A stretch of 64,000 nt of DNA from Demequina sp. NBRC 110051 (GTDB lineage: Bacteria; Actinomycetota; Actinomycetes; Actinomycetales; Demequinaceae), in the NCBI RefSeq assembly GCF_002090055.1, contig NZ_BBRH01000009.1, positions 1 to 64,000 of the forward strand. The letters are read 5' to 3'. The notes under the pieces were generated by a model. That model saw only the letters and a list, made by a program, of their open reading frames with translations. It was not told the origin of the DNA and ran no database searches. Both the position numbers and the translations under genes were made by a program. This document shows, piece after piece, positions 46,288 to 55,534 of this stretch (the first letter of the stretch is position 1; the number at the start of each line of letters is the position of its first letter).

Positions 46288-47634
46288 TCAGGAGTTCAGA
46301 ACCACGTCCATCTCGGAGAAGAACTGCGACACAGCGTCCTCGACGGTCACGGTGCCGAAGCCCAGCTCGGTGCCGAGGACGCGGAACTTCTCCTCGAGCG
46401 TGCCGTAGCCGACGAGCGGCACGGGCGGGGCGTCGCCCAGGCGGTCGGCGATGGACTCTTCGTACTCGAGGATCTGCGCGTCGAGGCCCTCGAACGTGAT
46501 GCCCTCACGCATGGACTCCGAGGCCGGCAGGCCGCGGTTGGTGCCGAAGATCGCGCCCACCTCGGGCGAGTTGATCAGGAAGTCGACCAGCATGGCCGAC
46601 TCGGCGGGGTGCTCGGTGTTGGCCGAGATCGCGTGCAGCATCGAGGGCTTCTGGTACAGGTCCTTCGCGCCCTCGACGGTCACGGGGGGCTCCACGAGGC
46701 CCAGCTCGGTGTAGGACTCGCCCAGCTCGCCAAGGTAGCCGGCGCCGAAGTTGTCCCAGGTGAGCTCGGAGGCGGTCAGCGCCGAGCCGAAGCCCGAGAC
46801 CGGGTAGAGCTCCTCGAGACGCTGCTGCGAGATGCCGGTGCCGTCGTCGCCGCGCATCTCGGCGCCCGACTCCCAGAACTCGGCGAGGCGGGCCTCGTCG
46901 AAGCCGGGGGTGCCGTCCTCGTTGAAGAGGTTCTTGCCCTCGGCGCGCAACTGCACCTCGAAGTTCTGGATGCGGCCGGTGTAGTCCGTGCCGCCGTAGA
47001 TCTCGCCGCCGGAGGCCTCGGTGACCTCGGCCACCCATGCCTTGTAGTCGTCCCACGAGCCGCCCGCGAACTCGGCGACGCCGGTCTCCTCGAGCAGGGC
47101 GGGGTTGGTGTACATGCCCCACGCGTTGGTCGAGGTGGCAAGACCTGTAGTCACGCCGTCGACCACACCGATGCCCAGGATCTGCTCCGTGAGGCCGTCA
47201 GTGTTGATCTCGTTGCCCAGGTACGGACCCAGGTCGAGCAGCAGGCCGTTCTCCGAGTACTGACGCATGTACGAGTAGTCGAACTGCATCACGTCGGGCA
47301 GGCCGCCACCGGCCGCCTCCGTCTGGCGCTTCTCCCAGAACTCGGGGTAGCCCAGGAACGTCTCGTTGACGGTGATGTTGGGGTACTGCTCCTCGAACAG
47401 GTCGATCGACTGCGCGTACATGTCCGCGCGGACGTCGTTGCCCCAGAAGGCGAAGTCGAGGGTGACGTCTTCGCCACTCGCGGTCTCGCCCTCACTGGTC
47501 TCTTCGCCGGTCGCGGAACCGGTGGGGTCCGCCTCGCCCTCGGCATCCGACGAGCACGCGCTGAGCGCGATGCCGCTGGCCGCCGTCAGCGCGACGAGCG
47601 CCATGAATCGGCGGCGCTTGTGAACGTTCACCAT
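46288..47634 (-). CDS. Sugar-binding lipoprotein of ABC importer
   Basis: 448 aa extracellular substrate-binding protein, family 1. A lipobox (LSAC) ends the signal peptide, and an acidic Gly/Thr/Glu linker follows. First gene of the operon, with a strong GGGAGGAA site before the ATG at 47634. LacI-type operators lie upstream. The substrate is not readable, but the GH42 enzyme in the operon points to a galactoside. Confidence 0.93.
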   Translation of the reverse strand: MVNVHKRRRFMALVALTAASGIALSACSSDAEGEADPTGSATGEETSEGETASGEDVTLDFAFWGNDVRADMYAQSIDLFEEQYPNITVNETFLGYPEFWEKRQTEAAGGGLPDVMQFDYSYMRQYSENGLLLDLGPYLGNEINTDGLTEQILGIGVVDGVTTGLATSTNAWGMYTNPALLEETGVAEFAGGSWDDYKAWVAEVTEASGGEIYGGTDYTGRIQNFEVQLRAEGKNLFNEDGTPGFDEARLAEFWESGAEMRGDDGTGISQQRLEELYPVSGFGSALTASELTWDNFGAGYLGELGESYTELGLVEPPVTVEGAKDLYQKPSMLHAISANTEHPAESAMLVDFLINSPEVGAIFGTNRGLPASESMREGITFEGLDAQILEYEESIADRLGDAPPVPLVGYGTLEEKFRVLGTELGFGTVTVEDAVSQFFSEMDVVLNS

Positions 47635-47690
47635 GTCATTTCCTCCCGAAAACTTCGTTGTTCTCTCGTGGTGCGCGGCCTGTCGAAACG

Positions 47691-47699
47691 GGCCGATGC
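47691..47699 (+). repeat. GGCCGATGC repeat, intergenic
   Basis: Copy between the binding-protein start and the LacI-type operator. Confidence 0.75.
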
Positions 47700-47711
47700 G
47701 CCCCCTCCTTT

Positions 47712-47777
47712 GGAAAGCGCTATCCGTAACGTAACCCATCGACTGTGCGCGGTCAACGCCGAAACCGGAAACGTTTC
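47712..47777. promoter_or_regulatory. Two LacI-family operators before the importer operon
   Basis: GGAAAGCGCTATCC (47712-47725) matches the half-symmetric sites at 50619 and 52118. GAAACGTTTC (47768-47777) is a second, perfectly symmetric LacI-type site. The spacing of about 54 bp would permit looping. They probably bind the LacI protein encoded at 50794. Confidence 0.65.
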
Positions 47778-47842
47778 AATCGTGACCGTTCTGAGACCTT
47801 AGTCCCAGAGTTGGGAGCGCTCGGCGCACGGCTCGTGCCGGG

Positions 47843-48952
47843 TCAGCAGACGTCGTCACCCACGTGCCCCGGCCTGCGCTCGTTCACCGGCGCCTCAAGG
47901 CTCGCCATCCGTGCCCCGTCCGCGCGCAGCAGCGCCGGCGTCACTCGCGAACCGTCGTGAGCGGCCGACGAGTACACCGCCGTGACAATCTCGAAGGAGC
48001 GGGCCGGTTCGGAGGCCTCGGGAGGCAACGGCTCACCCGTCACGAGCGCGCCATAGACACCGCGCAGTAGCGGCACATGCCCGCTGGGCTCCTCGACACT
48101 CGGAAACGCCCACGCACCCACCTCCGCCTCGTCCACGCCCGGAGCAGGGGTGATGCGCCAATGGTCGTGCCCGTGGCCGTAAAGGTGCTCGAGCGAGACG
48201 GTCGCCTTTTCCGTGTCGATCCTGATCGCGCTGACCTCACGCGGCGAGACCGCCGACGTCACCACGGTGGCGACGGCGCCCGATGCGAACGCCACTGTCG
48301 CCGTCGACGAGTCCTCGGTGCCCGTCTCGCGTCCCACGCGCCACAGGTCCGCCCGCACCGACTCCCACTCGCCCAGCAGATAGGCGAGAAGGTCGATCTG
48401 GTGAATCGCGTGCCCGAGGGTGGGACCTCCCCCCTCGGTCGCCCACGATCCGCGCCACGGCACGTCGAAGTAGGCCTGGTCGCGGAACCACAGCGTCTGG
48501 CACACGGCGACGAGCGGACGGCCCAGCGCGCCGGATTCCAGCAGGCCCTTGACGTGGGCGGCCGCCGTGCCGGTGCGCTGCTGGAAGACGATGGCGAGAC
48601 GCCGGTCGGTGCGTTCCGAGGCCGCGATCATCGCGTCGAGCTCCGCAAGCGACAGTGCGGCGGGCTTCTCACACACCACATGCGCGCCCGCCTCCATCGC
48701 GGCGATCGCCTGGGGTGCATGCACGCCGGGCGGCGTACAGATGTGGACCACGTCGGGCGTCGCCGTCGTCAGCAGCGCGTCGAGATCCGGGAAGCTCTCT
48801 CCCCCATGGGTGTCGACGAAGCGCTGCGCCGAGTCCGGATCGCGGTCCGTCACGCCCATGAGCTCGACCCCGTCGAGCGCCGCGAGGGCCTGAGCGTGGG
48901 CGTGGGCGATAGCGCCCGTGCCCACAATGGCGGCGCGCAGGGTGGCGGTCAT
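47843..48952 (-). CDS. Gfo/Idh/MocA-family oxidoreductase A
   Basis: 369 aa. An N-terminal Rossmann fold (AAIVGTGAIAHAHAQAL) and the motif CEKPAALS, where the Lys is catalytic, followed by GGGPTLGHAIHQID. It oxidises or epimerises a sugar using NAD(P). It is coupled (ATGA) to the cupin gene upstream and has AAGGAG before the ATG. Confidence 0.92.
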   Translation of the reverse strand: MTATLRAAIVGTGAIAHAHAQALAALDGVELMGVTDRDPDSAQRFVDTHGGESFPDLDALLTTATPDVVHICTPPGVHAPQAIAAMEAGAHVVCEKPAALSLAELDAMIAASERTDRRLAIVFQQRTGTAAAHVKGLLESGALGRPLVAVCQTLWFRDQAYFDVPWRGSWATEGGGPTLGHAIHQIDLLAYLLGEWESVRADLWRVGRETGTEDSSTATVAFASGAVATVVTSAVSPREVSAIRIDTEKATVSLEHLYGHGHDHWRITPAPGVDEAEVGAWAFPSVEEPSGHVPLLRGVYGALVTGEPLPPEASEPARSFEIVTAVYSSAAHDGSRVTPALLRADGARMASLEAPVNERRPGHVGDDVC

Positions 48953-49662
48953 GATTCTCCTTCGAGGGTGAGGGTGGTGAGAAGTCCGCACATGCCGAAG
49001 TCCGGCGCGGTGGCGGGGCGGGTGACACGGCCGGCGGCGAGCGTCTCACCCGAGCCCGCGGCGAGAGCCGCAAAGGCGGCTTCCGCCTGGCTCGCCTGGG
49101 AGGCGAGGCTCTGTTCCCATGTGTCTTTCCAGCGGCCGATGCGGTGGCTCACCAACGCGGCCGCCCTGCGGTGGAGAAGGGCGACGGCGGCGGGGTCCGC
49201 CTGGCCGCCGTGGCCGAGGGCCGCGTAGCCCTCGACCGCGAGGTCACGCCGGCGTTGGGCCGCGGCGAGGCGCTCGCTTGCGCTTGCCTCGGGTCCTGGA
49301 AGGGTCGCGGCAGCCGCGTAGGCCTCGGGGTTCGCGAGGATGTCGTCGGGAAAGGTCATCACCGCGTCGCCCGCCTCGGGCAGGCCCGCATGCGACATCA
49401 CGACGCGCAGGTGCAGTCCGCCCAGGTTGACGGCGCGGTGGACCACGCCCGGCGTGAACCACACCGTGTCGCCGGGCGCCAGGGGCGTGCTCGCGGCGCC
49501 GTCCGCATCGACCGTGTGGAGCTCGCCGCACCCGGCGACCACCAGATAAGCCTCGCTCGCCACCGTGTGCAGGTGCGGGGTGCCGCCGGCGAGGCCGTCG
49601 GGAGCCACCGAGGTGTATACCTCGAGGGCGCTCACCGAGGCGCCCGCGGGAAAGTCGCTCAC
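48949..49662 (-). CDS. Cupin-domain protein
   Basis: 237 aa. One cupin barrel with metal ligands suggested by TPHLHTVASEAYLVVAG (His-X-His, Glu) and PGVVHRAVN. The C-terminal third is helical. It may be an isomerase, epimerase or binding protein for a sugar intermediate. GTG 49662 overlaps the PmoA-like gene stop (GTGA). Confidence 0.75.
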   Translation of the reverse strand: MSDFPAGASVSALEVYTSVAPDGLAGGTPHLHTVASEAYLVVAGCGELHTVDADGAASTPLAPGDTVWFTPGVVHRAVNLGGLHLRVVMSHAGLPEAGDAVMTFPDDILANPEAYAAAATLPGPEASASERLAAAQRRRDLAVEGYAALGHGGQADPAAVALLHRRAAALVSHRIGRWKDTWEQSLASQASQAEAAFAALAAGSGETLAAGRVTRPATAPDFGMCGLLTTLTLEGES

Positions 49663-50570
49663 GACCCCGCGTCCCAGCGAGAGGTGACGGACGCCGCGAC
49701 CCCCGCCGCGGCATCGGCCGTCAGAGAGCCGTCGGCCACGACCACGCCGTAGCGTTCGCGGATGGTCTCCCCCGGCGCCACCTCGCGCTCGGTCGAGAAG
49801 AATGGGGCCGGACACAGACACGCGAACTGTTCGGTGCGGGCGAACCACTCGGGCGGGTGCGCGGCGTTGGTGGGGTCGTCGATCATGAGCAGGGTCGACG
49901 TGCGGTCGACCTCGTCGTGGCGGCCGCGGAAGCCCATCCACGGGGCGCGCGTGCCGCGCATCTCCTCGCCACCCTCGCCCGCCGGCGACAGGATGGTGCC
50001 GCCCGTGAACGAGCGCGGGCCGCGCCAGAACAGGCCTCCGTAACCCGCGTTCTCGCGCCCGCGGGTGGTGGGCGAGCCGATCGAAATGGAGCGCCCTGTG
50101 GCGTTGCGCATCTGGGTCTCGAACGTCAGCAACCAGGCGTCGTCGTCGAGCACCAAGGCGCCGATCGCGCGAGCCTCCGTGAAGACCAGCTCGCCGGCCT
50201 CGGTGACCCAGTCGAGGGTCTCGACGATGCGGGCCTTGCGACCCGAGTCGAGCGCCGCGAAGCCCACGTGGACCTGCTCGCCGTTGTTCGGCAGCTGCAC
50301 GTAGCCCTCGCCGCGCACATAGGTGGGGCCGCCCCAGAAGTTCTCGTCTCCCACCACCGGCAGGGACCACGCGATGCCCTTGTGCCACACGTGGTCGTGC
50401 GGGCGAAACAGGGTGACGACCGCGCCCCCGAGCGTACGGATGGGGCTGAGGTAGGGCCGGGGCGACTCGAGCGTCACGTCGGTGGGGCGGTACACGTAGT
50501 GGGCGAGATCGCGGCCGGCGTGGGTCAGCACCACGCGGTCACCGCGGTCGTCCAGGACGATGTCGGTCAA
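49659..50570 (-). CDS. PmoA-like (DUF6807) protein
   Basis: 303 aa from the TTG at 50570, which has GAAGG 6 nt upstream; an in-frame ATG at 50609 has no ribosome site and lies close to the LacI operator, so it is less likely. FRPHDHVWHKGI and the later GYGGLFWRGPRSF resemble the DUF6807/PmoA family, which accompanies sugar oxidoreductases in actinobacteria and Bacteroidetes. No biochemical role is established that I know of. Confidence 0.78.
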   Translation of the reverse strand: MTDIVLDDRGDRVVLTHAGRDLAHYVYRPTDVTLESPRPYLSPIRTLGGAVVTLFRPHDHVWHKGIAWSLPVVGDENFWGGPTYVRGEGYVQLPNNGEQVHVGFAALDSGRKARIVETLDWVTEAGELVFTEARAIGALVLDDDAWLLTFETQMRNATGRSISIGSPTTRGRENAGYGGLFWRGPRSFTGGTILSPAGEGGEEMRGTRAPWMGFRGRHDEVDRTSTLLMIDDPTNAAHPPEWFARTEQFACLCPAPFFSTEREVAPGETIRERYGVVVADGSLTADAAAGVAASVTSRWDAGS

Positions 50571-50618
50571 CGTCGACCTTCTTCCTGCGGGGCGTCCGTC
50601 GCCCGGCATCGATGTTGC

Positions 50619-50632
50619 GGAAAGCGCTCTCC
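50619..50632. promoter_or_regulatory. LacI operator in the divergent lacI promoter region
   Basis: GGAAAGCGCTCTCC, nearly symmetric, between the PmoA-like operon and the lacI gene; it likely serves both, including autoregulation. Confidence 0.65.
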
Positions 50633-50759
50633 ACCCTAGGGGGCGATCCGCGCGGCGTCCATGACATCCGCGCGCCGTCGTGCCAGGCTAGGGGAAAGCC
50701 ACGGGTTCGGCGGCGTCAATGGCGACGGCGTCGGGCTTGTGTTTCCTCATCTTGGTGGA

Positions 50760-50768
50760 GCATCGGCC
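50760..50768 (-). repeat. GGCCGATGC repeat, upstream of lacI
   Basis: Copy just before the lacI start region. Confidence 0.7.
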
Positions 50769-50793
50769 ATGCCCACCCGTCGAAAGGCCTCTC

Positions 50794-51852
50794 GTGACCG
50801 ACACCGCACGCACCTCCCCCGTCACGCTTCACGACGTGGCACGGGAGGCGGGAGTGTCGCTCGCGACGGCCTCGCGCTCACTCAACGGCTCCACGCGCAA
50901 CGTCAAGGCCGCGAACCGCGAACGCGTCCTCGAGGCCGCCGAGCGCCTGGGCTATAGCGCCAACGCCTCGGCCCAGGCGGTCGCGCGCGGGACCACCACG
51001 ACCGTCGCGCTGCTGGTCGGCGACATTGCCGACCCGTACTTCTCGTCGATCGCCGCCGGCGTGGTGGGCGCCGCGGAGGACCACCACCTGGTCGTCACCA
51101 TGGCCGAGACCAGGCGTGACACCGCACGCGAGGTGGAGATGGTGCGCGCCCTGCGCGGCCAGCGCCCCCGCGCGATCATCCTGGCGGCATCGCGCCGGCT
51201 GGGCGACCCGCATGCGGCGGCGCTCGCCGAGGAACTCGCCAAATACGAGGCCGGCGGTGGACGCGTGGTCTTCATCTCCACGGTGGACGCCCCGTTCCGG
51301 ATGCTGCACGTCGACAACGCCGGCGGCGCCCAAGCCCTGGGTTCTGAGCTGGCCGCCATGGGCTACCGCGAGGTCGCGATCCTCGCGGGCCCCGGCGACG
51401 GCGCCGAGGTGATGCCGCTGCGGACCTCCGAGGACCGCCTCACCGGTTTCCGCGAGGGGCTCGCTTCCCACGGCGTGGATGTCCCGGCATCTCGCGTGAT
51501 TTCCACCGCCTTCACGCGCGACGGGGGTTACGAGGGGATGCAGCAGCTCATCGGCACCTTCGGCTCCGATCTGGGCGGAATCGACCTCGTGTTCGCCGTC
51601 AACGACGTCATGGCGGTGGGAGCGATGAGTGCCGCGCGCGACGCGGGGCTGGTGCCGGGACGCGACGTCGCCGTCGCCGGCTTCGACGACATCCCCACCC
51701 TGCGCGACGTCACCCCGCGCCTGACCACCGCAAGCCTGCCGCTCGAGCGCGTGGGCGAGGAGGCGCTGGCACTGGCTCTCGCGGAGGAGCCCGGCTCGCC
51801 CGCCCTCCTCGAGGCCGAGGTCGCGATCCGCGAGTCGACGCCGGGGCGTTAG
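50794..51852 (+). CDS. LacI-family transcriptional regulator
   Basis: 352 aa. The HTH reads VTLHDVAREAGVSLATASRSLNGS, followed by the hinge helix ASAQAVARG and a periplasmic-binding-protein-like sensor domain. The GTG at 50794 has AAGG upstream. Operators of one design stand before three transcription units around it, so it most likely represses the whole sugar locus until the inducer is present. Confidence 0.94.
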   Translation: MTDTARTSPVTLHDVAREAGVSLATASRSLNGSTRNVKAANRERVLEAAERLGYSANASAQAVARGTTTTVALLVGDIADPYFSSIAAGVVGAAEDHHLVVTMAETRRDTAREVEMVRALRGQRPRAIILAASRRLGDPHAAALAEELAKYEAGGGRVVFISTVDAPFRMLHVDNAGGAQALGSELAAMGYREVAILAGPGDGAEVMPLRTSEDRLTGFREGLASHGVDVPASRVISTAFTRDGGYEGMQQLIGTFGSDLGGIDLVFAVNDVMAVGAMSAARDAGLVPGRDVAVAGFDDIPTLRDVTPRLTTASLPLERVGEEALALALAEEPGSPALLEAEVAIRESTPGR

Positions 51853-51953
51853 GTCGTTGGTCGGCGGGCAGTAGCCCAGCACCGCTCGCCCCCTCCGCAC
51901 GTTTACCGCGCACCCCTCCCGCACCCGCACCGCGCCGAGGGCCACGCTTCCCT

Positions 51954-52003
51954 TGAGGAGGCTGGTGCGAGTGGCGACGCAGAAACTCGCACCCACCTCC
52001 TCA
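51954..52003. terminator. Long hairpin downstream of lacI
   Basis: 19-nt arms at 51954-51972 (TGAGGAGGCTGGTGCGAGT) and 51985-52003 pair at 17 of 19 positions around a 12-nt loop. No T-tract follows. It probably terminates lacI; a structured RNA leader is the alternative. Confidence 0.5.
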
Positions 52004-52117
52004 CAGGATGCACAGGCCCGGAGCCGGTCGCGGCATCCCGCCCGGCACTCAGCGCCCGCCCCCAACGTCGCGCCTACCAGCCCACTTGCGTCGCAGCGCC
52101 ATTCCTGCGTACCATGC

Positions 52118-52131
52118 GGTAAACGCTTTCC
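52118..52131. promoter_or_regulatory. LacI operator before the second catabolic operon
   Basis: GGTAAACGCTTTCC, of the same design as the sites at 47712 and 50619, about 120 bp upstream of the Gfo/Idh/MocA start. Confidence 0.6.
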
Positions 52132-52251
52132 AAATGGGGAAAGGCGGGCGCATGGCCATCGCGGCCACACCGCGCGCCCCGCCCGCCACCGATCACATAT
52201 CAGCCCGACGGCAACGAGGCCGCCGGCGCCCCACACAGTGAGGACCACACC

Positions 52252-53463
52252 GTGACCACGCAAACCATTGGCATCATCATGAACGGCGTCTCGGGACGCA
52301 TGGGCTACCGCCAGCACCTGGTGCGCTCCATCCTCGCCATCCGCGACGCGGGCGGCGTGGAACTGCCCGACGGCTCGAAGGTCCAGGTAGAGCCCCTCCT
52401 CGTGGGCCGTTCCGAGGCCAAGCTCGCCGAGCTCGCGAAGAAGCACGACATCGAGCACTACACCACCAACCTCGACGAGGCACTGGCGGACGACCGCTGG
52501 CAGATCTACGCCGACTTCCTCGTCACCAAGGCCCGCGCCGCCGCGATCAAGAAGGCCATCGCGGCCGGCAAGGCCATCTACACCGAGAAGCCCACCGCGG
52601 AGTCCTTCGACGAGGCCCTTGAGCTCGCGCGCCTCGCCACCGCCGCCGGCATCAAGAACGGCGTGGTCCACGACAAGCTGTACCTACCCGGCCTCATCAA
52701 GCTGCGCCGCCTCATCGACTCGGGCTTCTTTGGCCGCATCCTGTCCGTGCGCGGCGAGTTCGGCTACTGGGTCTTCGAAGGCGACTGGCACCCCTCGCAG
52801 CGCCCCTCGTGGAACTACCGCGCCGAGGACGGCGGCGGCATCGTCGTCGACATGTTCCCCCACTGGAACTACGTGCTCGAGAACCTCTTCGGACGCGTCG
52901 AGTCCGTCTATGCCCGCGCCGTCACCGAGATCCCCGAGCGCGTCGACGAGTCCGGCGAGCGCTACTCCGCCACCGCCGACGACGCCGCGTACGGCATCTT
53001 CGAGCTCGCCGGCGGCATCACCGCCCAGATCAACTCCTCCTGGACCACCCGCGTCAACCGCGACGAGCTCGTCGAGTTCCAGGTAGACGGCACGCACGGC
53101 TCGGCGGTGGTGGGCCTGTTCGGCTGCAAGATCCAGCCGCGCAACGCCACCCCCAAGCCCGTGTGGAACCCGGACCTGCGCAACGAGATCGACTTCGACT
53201 CCACCTGGGTCGAGGTGCCCGACACCGAAGAGTCGGTCAACGGCTTCCGTGCGCAGTGGGAGGAGTTCATCCGCCACGTGGTGGCCGATACCGAGCACCG
53301 CTACGACTTCCTCGCCGGCGCCCGGGGCATGCTGCTCGCCGAAAAGGGCCTCGAGTCGCACCACACGGGCGCGCGCATCGATCTCCCGGAGATCTCGGCC
53401 GAGCGCGTCCCCGACACGGCCGAGGGTGTACAGACCCCCGCCGGCGCCGTCACGGAGCGCTGA
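52252..53463 (+). CDS. Gfo/Idh/MocA-family oxidoreductase B
   Basis: 403 aa. Rossmann segment TIGIIMNGVSGRMGYRQHLVRSIL, catalytic-Lys motif YTEKPTAESFDEA and DGGGIVVDMFPHWNYVLENLFG. It is clearly different from oxidoreductase A at 47843. It probably oxidises a sugar or sugar acid with NAD(P). The GTG start opens a three-gene operon with the aldolase-like and isomerase-like genes. Confidence 0.92.
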   Translation: MTTQTIGIIMNGVSGRMGYRQHLVRSILAIRDAGGVELPDGSKVQVEPLLVGRSEAKLAELAKKHDIEHYTTNLDEALADDRWQIYADFLVTKARAAAIKKAIAAGKAIYTEKPTAESFDEALELARLATAAGIKNGVVHDKLYLPGLIKLRRLIDSGFFGRILSVRGEFGYWVFEGDWHPSQRPSWNYRAEDGGGIVVDMFPHWNYVLENLFGRVESVYARAVTEIPERVDESGERYSATADDAAYGIFELAGGITAQINSSWTTRVNRDELVEFQVDGTHGSAVVGLFGCKIQPRNATPKPVWNPDLRNEIDFDSTWVEVPDTEESVNGFRAQWEEFIRHVVADTEHRYDFLAGARGMLLAEKGLESHHTGARIDLPEISAERVPDTAEGVQTPAGAVTER

Positions 53464-53471
53464 CCCGCACC

Positions 53472-54638
53472 ATGTCCGACAGCCTCACCCTGCTCGCCGT
53501 CGACGGCGCGACCAGCGCCGTCGACGTCAACGAGCCCACCGCCCTCACCCGGCCCCACGGGCCCCTGACCGCCCGCGTGGCGTACGCCGCCGCGCACGTG
53601 GTGCCCCGCGCATCGGCCGATAACACCCCTGGTCAACCGGCGGATATCGATTGGGACGCCACTCTCGCGTATCGCCACCATCTGTTCTCGTGGGGCCTGG
53701 GCGTGGCCGATGCCATGGACACCGCCCAGCGCAACATGGGCCTGGACCCGGCCGCCGTGCGCGAGCTCATCTCGCGCTCGGCGGCGGAGGCGAGCGCGGC
53801 CGGCGCGCGCATTGTCGTGGGCGTCAACACCGACCACGTCGAGGACGAGGTCATCACACTCCCGCAGGTGATCGACGCCTACAAGGAGCAGCTGTTCCAC
53901 GCAGAGGACGCCGGCGCGGGCGCCGTGCTCATGGCCAGCCGTCACCTCGCGCGCGCCGCCCAGAGCGCCGACGACTACCGCCGCGTCTACGACGAGGTGC
54001 TCGCCGTCGCGAGCCAGCCGGTGGTCCTGCACTGGCTCGGCACCGCGTTCGACCCGCAGCTCGCGGGGTACTTCGGCTCCGACGACTGGCGCGTGGCGGC
54101 AGACACGGTGGTCGACATCATCGCGGGCAACCCGCAGACGGTGTCGGGCATCAAGATGAGCCTCCTGGACGCCCAGTCCGAGATCGCCGTGCGCCGCCGC
54201 CTGCCCGCGAGCGCGCGCATGTTCACGGGCGACGACTTCCACTACTGCGAGCTCATCGAGGGCGACGAGCAGGGCAGCTCGGACGCCCTGCTGGGCGCCT
54301 TCGCGGCGCTCGGACCGCATGCCTCGGGCGCGATCCAGGCCCTGGGCGAGGGCGACGTGGCCCGCTACCGCGAGATCCTTCAGCCCACCGAGGCGCTCAG
54401 CCGGCAGATCTTCGCCGCCCCCACCTTCTATTACAAGACGGGCGTCGCATTCATGTCGTGGCTGAACGGCCACCAGGAGGCATTCCAGATGGTGGGCGGC
54501 CTGCACTCCGCGCGCTCGCTGCCGCACCTGTCGCGCATCGTCGAACTCGCCAACGAGTGCGGCGCGCTTGAGCGACCCGACCTTGCGACCGCCCGCTGGC
54601 ACACGCTGCTGGGCTTGAACGGAATCGAGGCCGCATGA
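53472..54638 (+). CDS. DUF993 protein, dihydrodipicolinate-synthase-like aldolase
   Basis: 388 aa. TIM-barrel fold of the DHDPS/NAL superfamily: VVGVNTDHVEDEV, VVLHWLGTAFDP and SGIKMSLLDAQ near residue 228, whose Lys fits the Schiff-base position. It could cleave a keto-deoxy sugar acid to pyruvate and an aldehyde. It sits 8 bp after oxidoreductase B and overlaps the isomerase gene (ATGA). The reaction is inferred. Confidence 0.78.
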   Translation: MSDSLTLLAVDGATSAVDVNEPTALTRPHGPLTARVAYAAAHVVPRASADNTPGQPADIDWDATLAYRHHLFSWGLGVADAMDTAQRNMGLDPAAVRELISRSAAEASAAGARIVVGVNTDHVEDEVITLPQVIDAYKEQLFHAEDAGAGAVLMASRHLARAAQSADDYRRVYDEVLAVASQPVVLHWLGTAFDPQLAGYFGSDDWRVAADTVVDIIAGNPQTVSGIKMSLLDAQSEIAVRRRLPASARMFTGDDFHYCELIEGDEQGSSDALLGAFAALGPHASGAIQALGEGDVARYREILQPTEALSRQIFAAPTFYYKTGVAFMSWLNGHQEAFQMVGGLHSARSLPHLSRIVELANECGALERPDLATARWHTLLGLNGIEAA

Positions 54639-55498
54639 GCGCCCACCCGCGCCTGTCGATGAACCAGGCGACCCTCAAGAAGGCGACTCTCGCGGAGGCC
54701 ATCGCCGCGGTCCAGGAGGCCGGATACCAGGCCATCGGCACGTGGCGCGAGCCCGTGCAGGACGTGGGTCTCGACACCGCCGCGCGCATGATCACGGACT
54801 CGGGGCTGCGCGTTTCGACGCACTGCCGCTCGGGCTTCTTCACCATGCCCGATGGCACCGAACGCGCCGCCTCACTCGACGACAACAGGCGCGCGATCGA
54901 GGAGACGGCGGTGCTCGCCGCGGCGGGCGCCGACGGCTCACGCCCGGTCCTCGTGCTGGTGGCCGGCGGGCTCCCCGACGGCTCGCGCGACATCGTGGGC
55001 GCCCGCTCGAGGGTGGCCGATGCGCTGGCCGAGTTGGCGCCCCACGCGGCCGATGCCGGGGTCACGTTGGCGATCGAGCCGCTCCACCCCATGTACTGCT
55101 CTGACCGCGCCGTCGTCTCGACGCTGGGTCAGGCGCTCGACCTCGCGGCGCGGTTTGACCCATCGGTGGTGGGCGTCACGGTGGACACCTTCCACGTGTG
55201 GTGGGACCCGGACGTGCTGGGGCAGATCTCCCGCGCCGGCCGCGAGGGCCGCATCGCGACCTACCAGGTGTGTGACTGGGCCACCCCGCTGCCAGCCGAC
55301 GTGCTGTTGGGGCGGCGCTACATGGGCGACGGCATCATCGACTTCGCCTCCCTCACCGCGGCCGTCGAGGCCACGGGGTACACCGGCGACATCGAGGTGG
55401 AGATCTTCAACCAGGACATCTGGAACGCGCCGTTCGGACAGGTCGCCCACCGCACGGCGGAGTCCTTTGCGACGACGGTGGCGGCGCACCTGTCTTGA
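54635..55498 (+). CDS. Sugar phosphate isomerase/epimerase-like TIM barrel
   Basis: 287 aa, AP-endonuclease-2/xylose-isomerase-like family. Metal ligands are suggested by LAIEPLHPMY (Glu), VTVDTFHVWWDP (Asp, His) and GDIEVEIFN (Glu). Members isomerise or epimerise sugars, or perform beta-elimination on 3-keto sugars. Last gene of the operon. Confidence 0.85.
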   Translation: MSAHPRLSMNQATLKKATLAEAIAAVQEAGYQAIGTWREPVQDVGLDTAARMITDSGLRVSTHCRSGFFTMPDGTERAASLDDNRRAIEETAVLAAAGADGSRPVLVLVAGGLPDGSRDIVGARSRVADALAELAPHAADAGVTLAIEPLHPMYCSDRAVVSTLGQALDLAARFDPSVVGVTVDTFHVWWDPDVLGQISRAGREGRIATYQVCDWATPLPADVLLGRRYMGDGIIDFASLTAAVEATGYTGDIEVEIFNQDIWNAPFGQVAHRTAESFATTVAAHLS

Positions 55499-55534
55499 AC
55501 CGGGCCGGGAGGCGACGCCGTTAGGCTCGCGGGC

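Larger units (their letters stand above)
51853..52251. other. 399-bp intergenic region with hairpin and LacI site
   Basis: No gene seen. It holds a long hairpin (51954-52003), a LacI-type site at 52118-52131, and an inverted copy of the half-site GCGGTAAACG at 51900-51909. The promoter of the downstream oxidoreductase-aldolase operon should lie here. Short open frames lack codon bias and ribosome sites. Confidence 0.6.
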
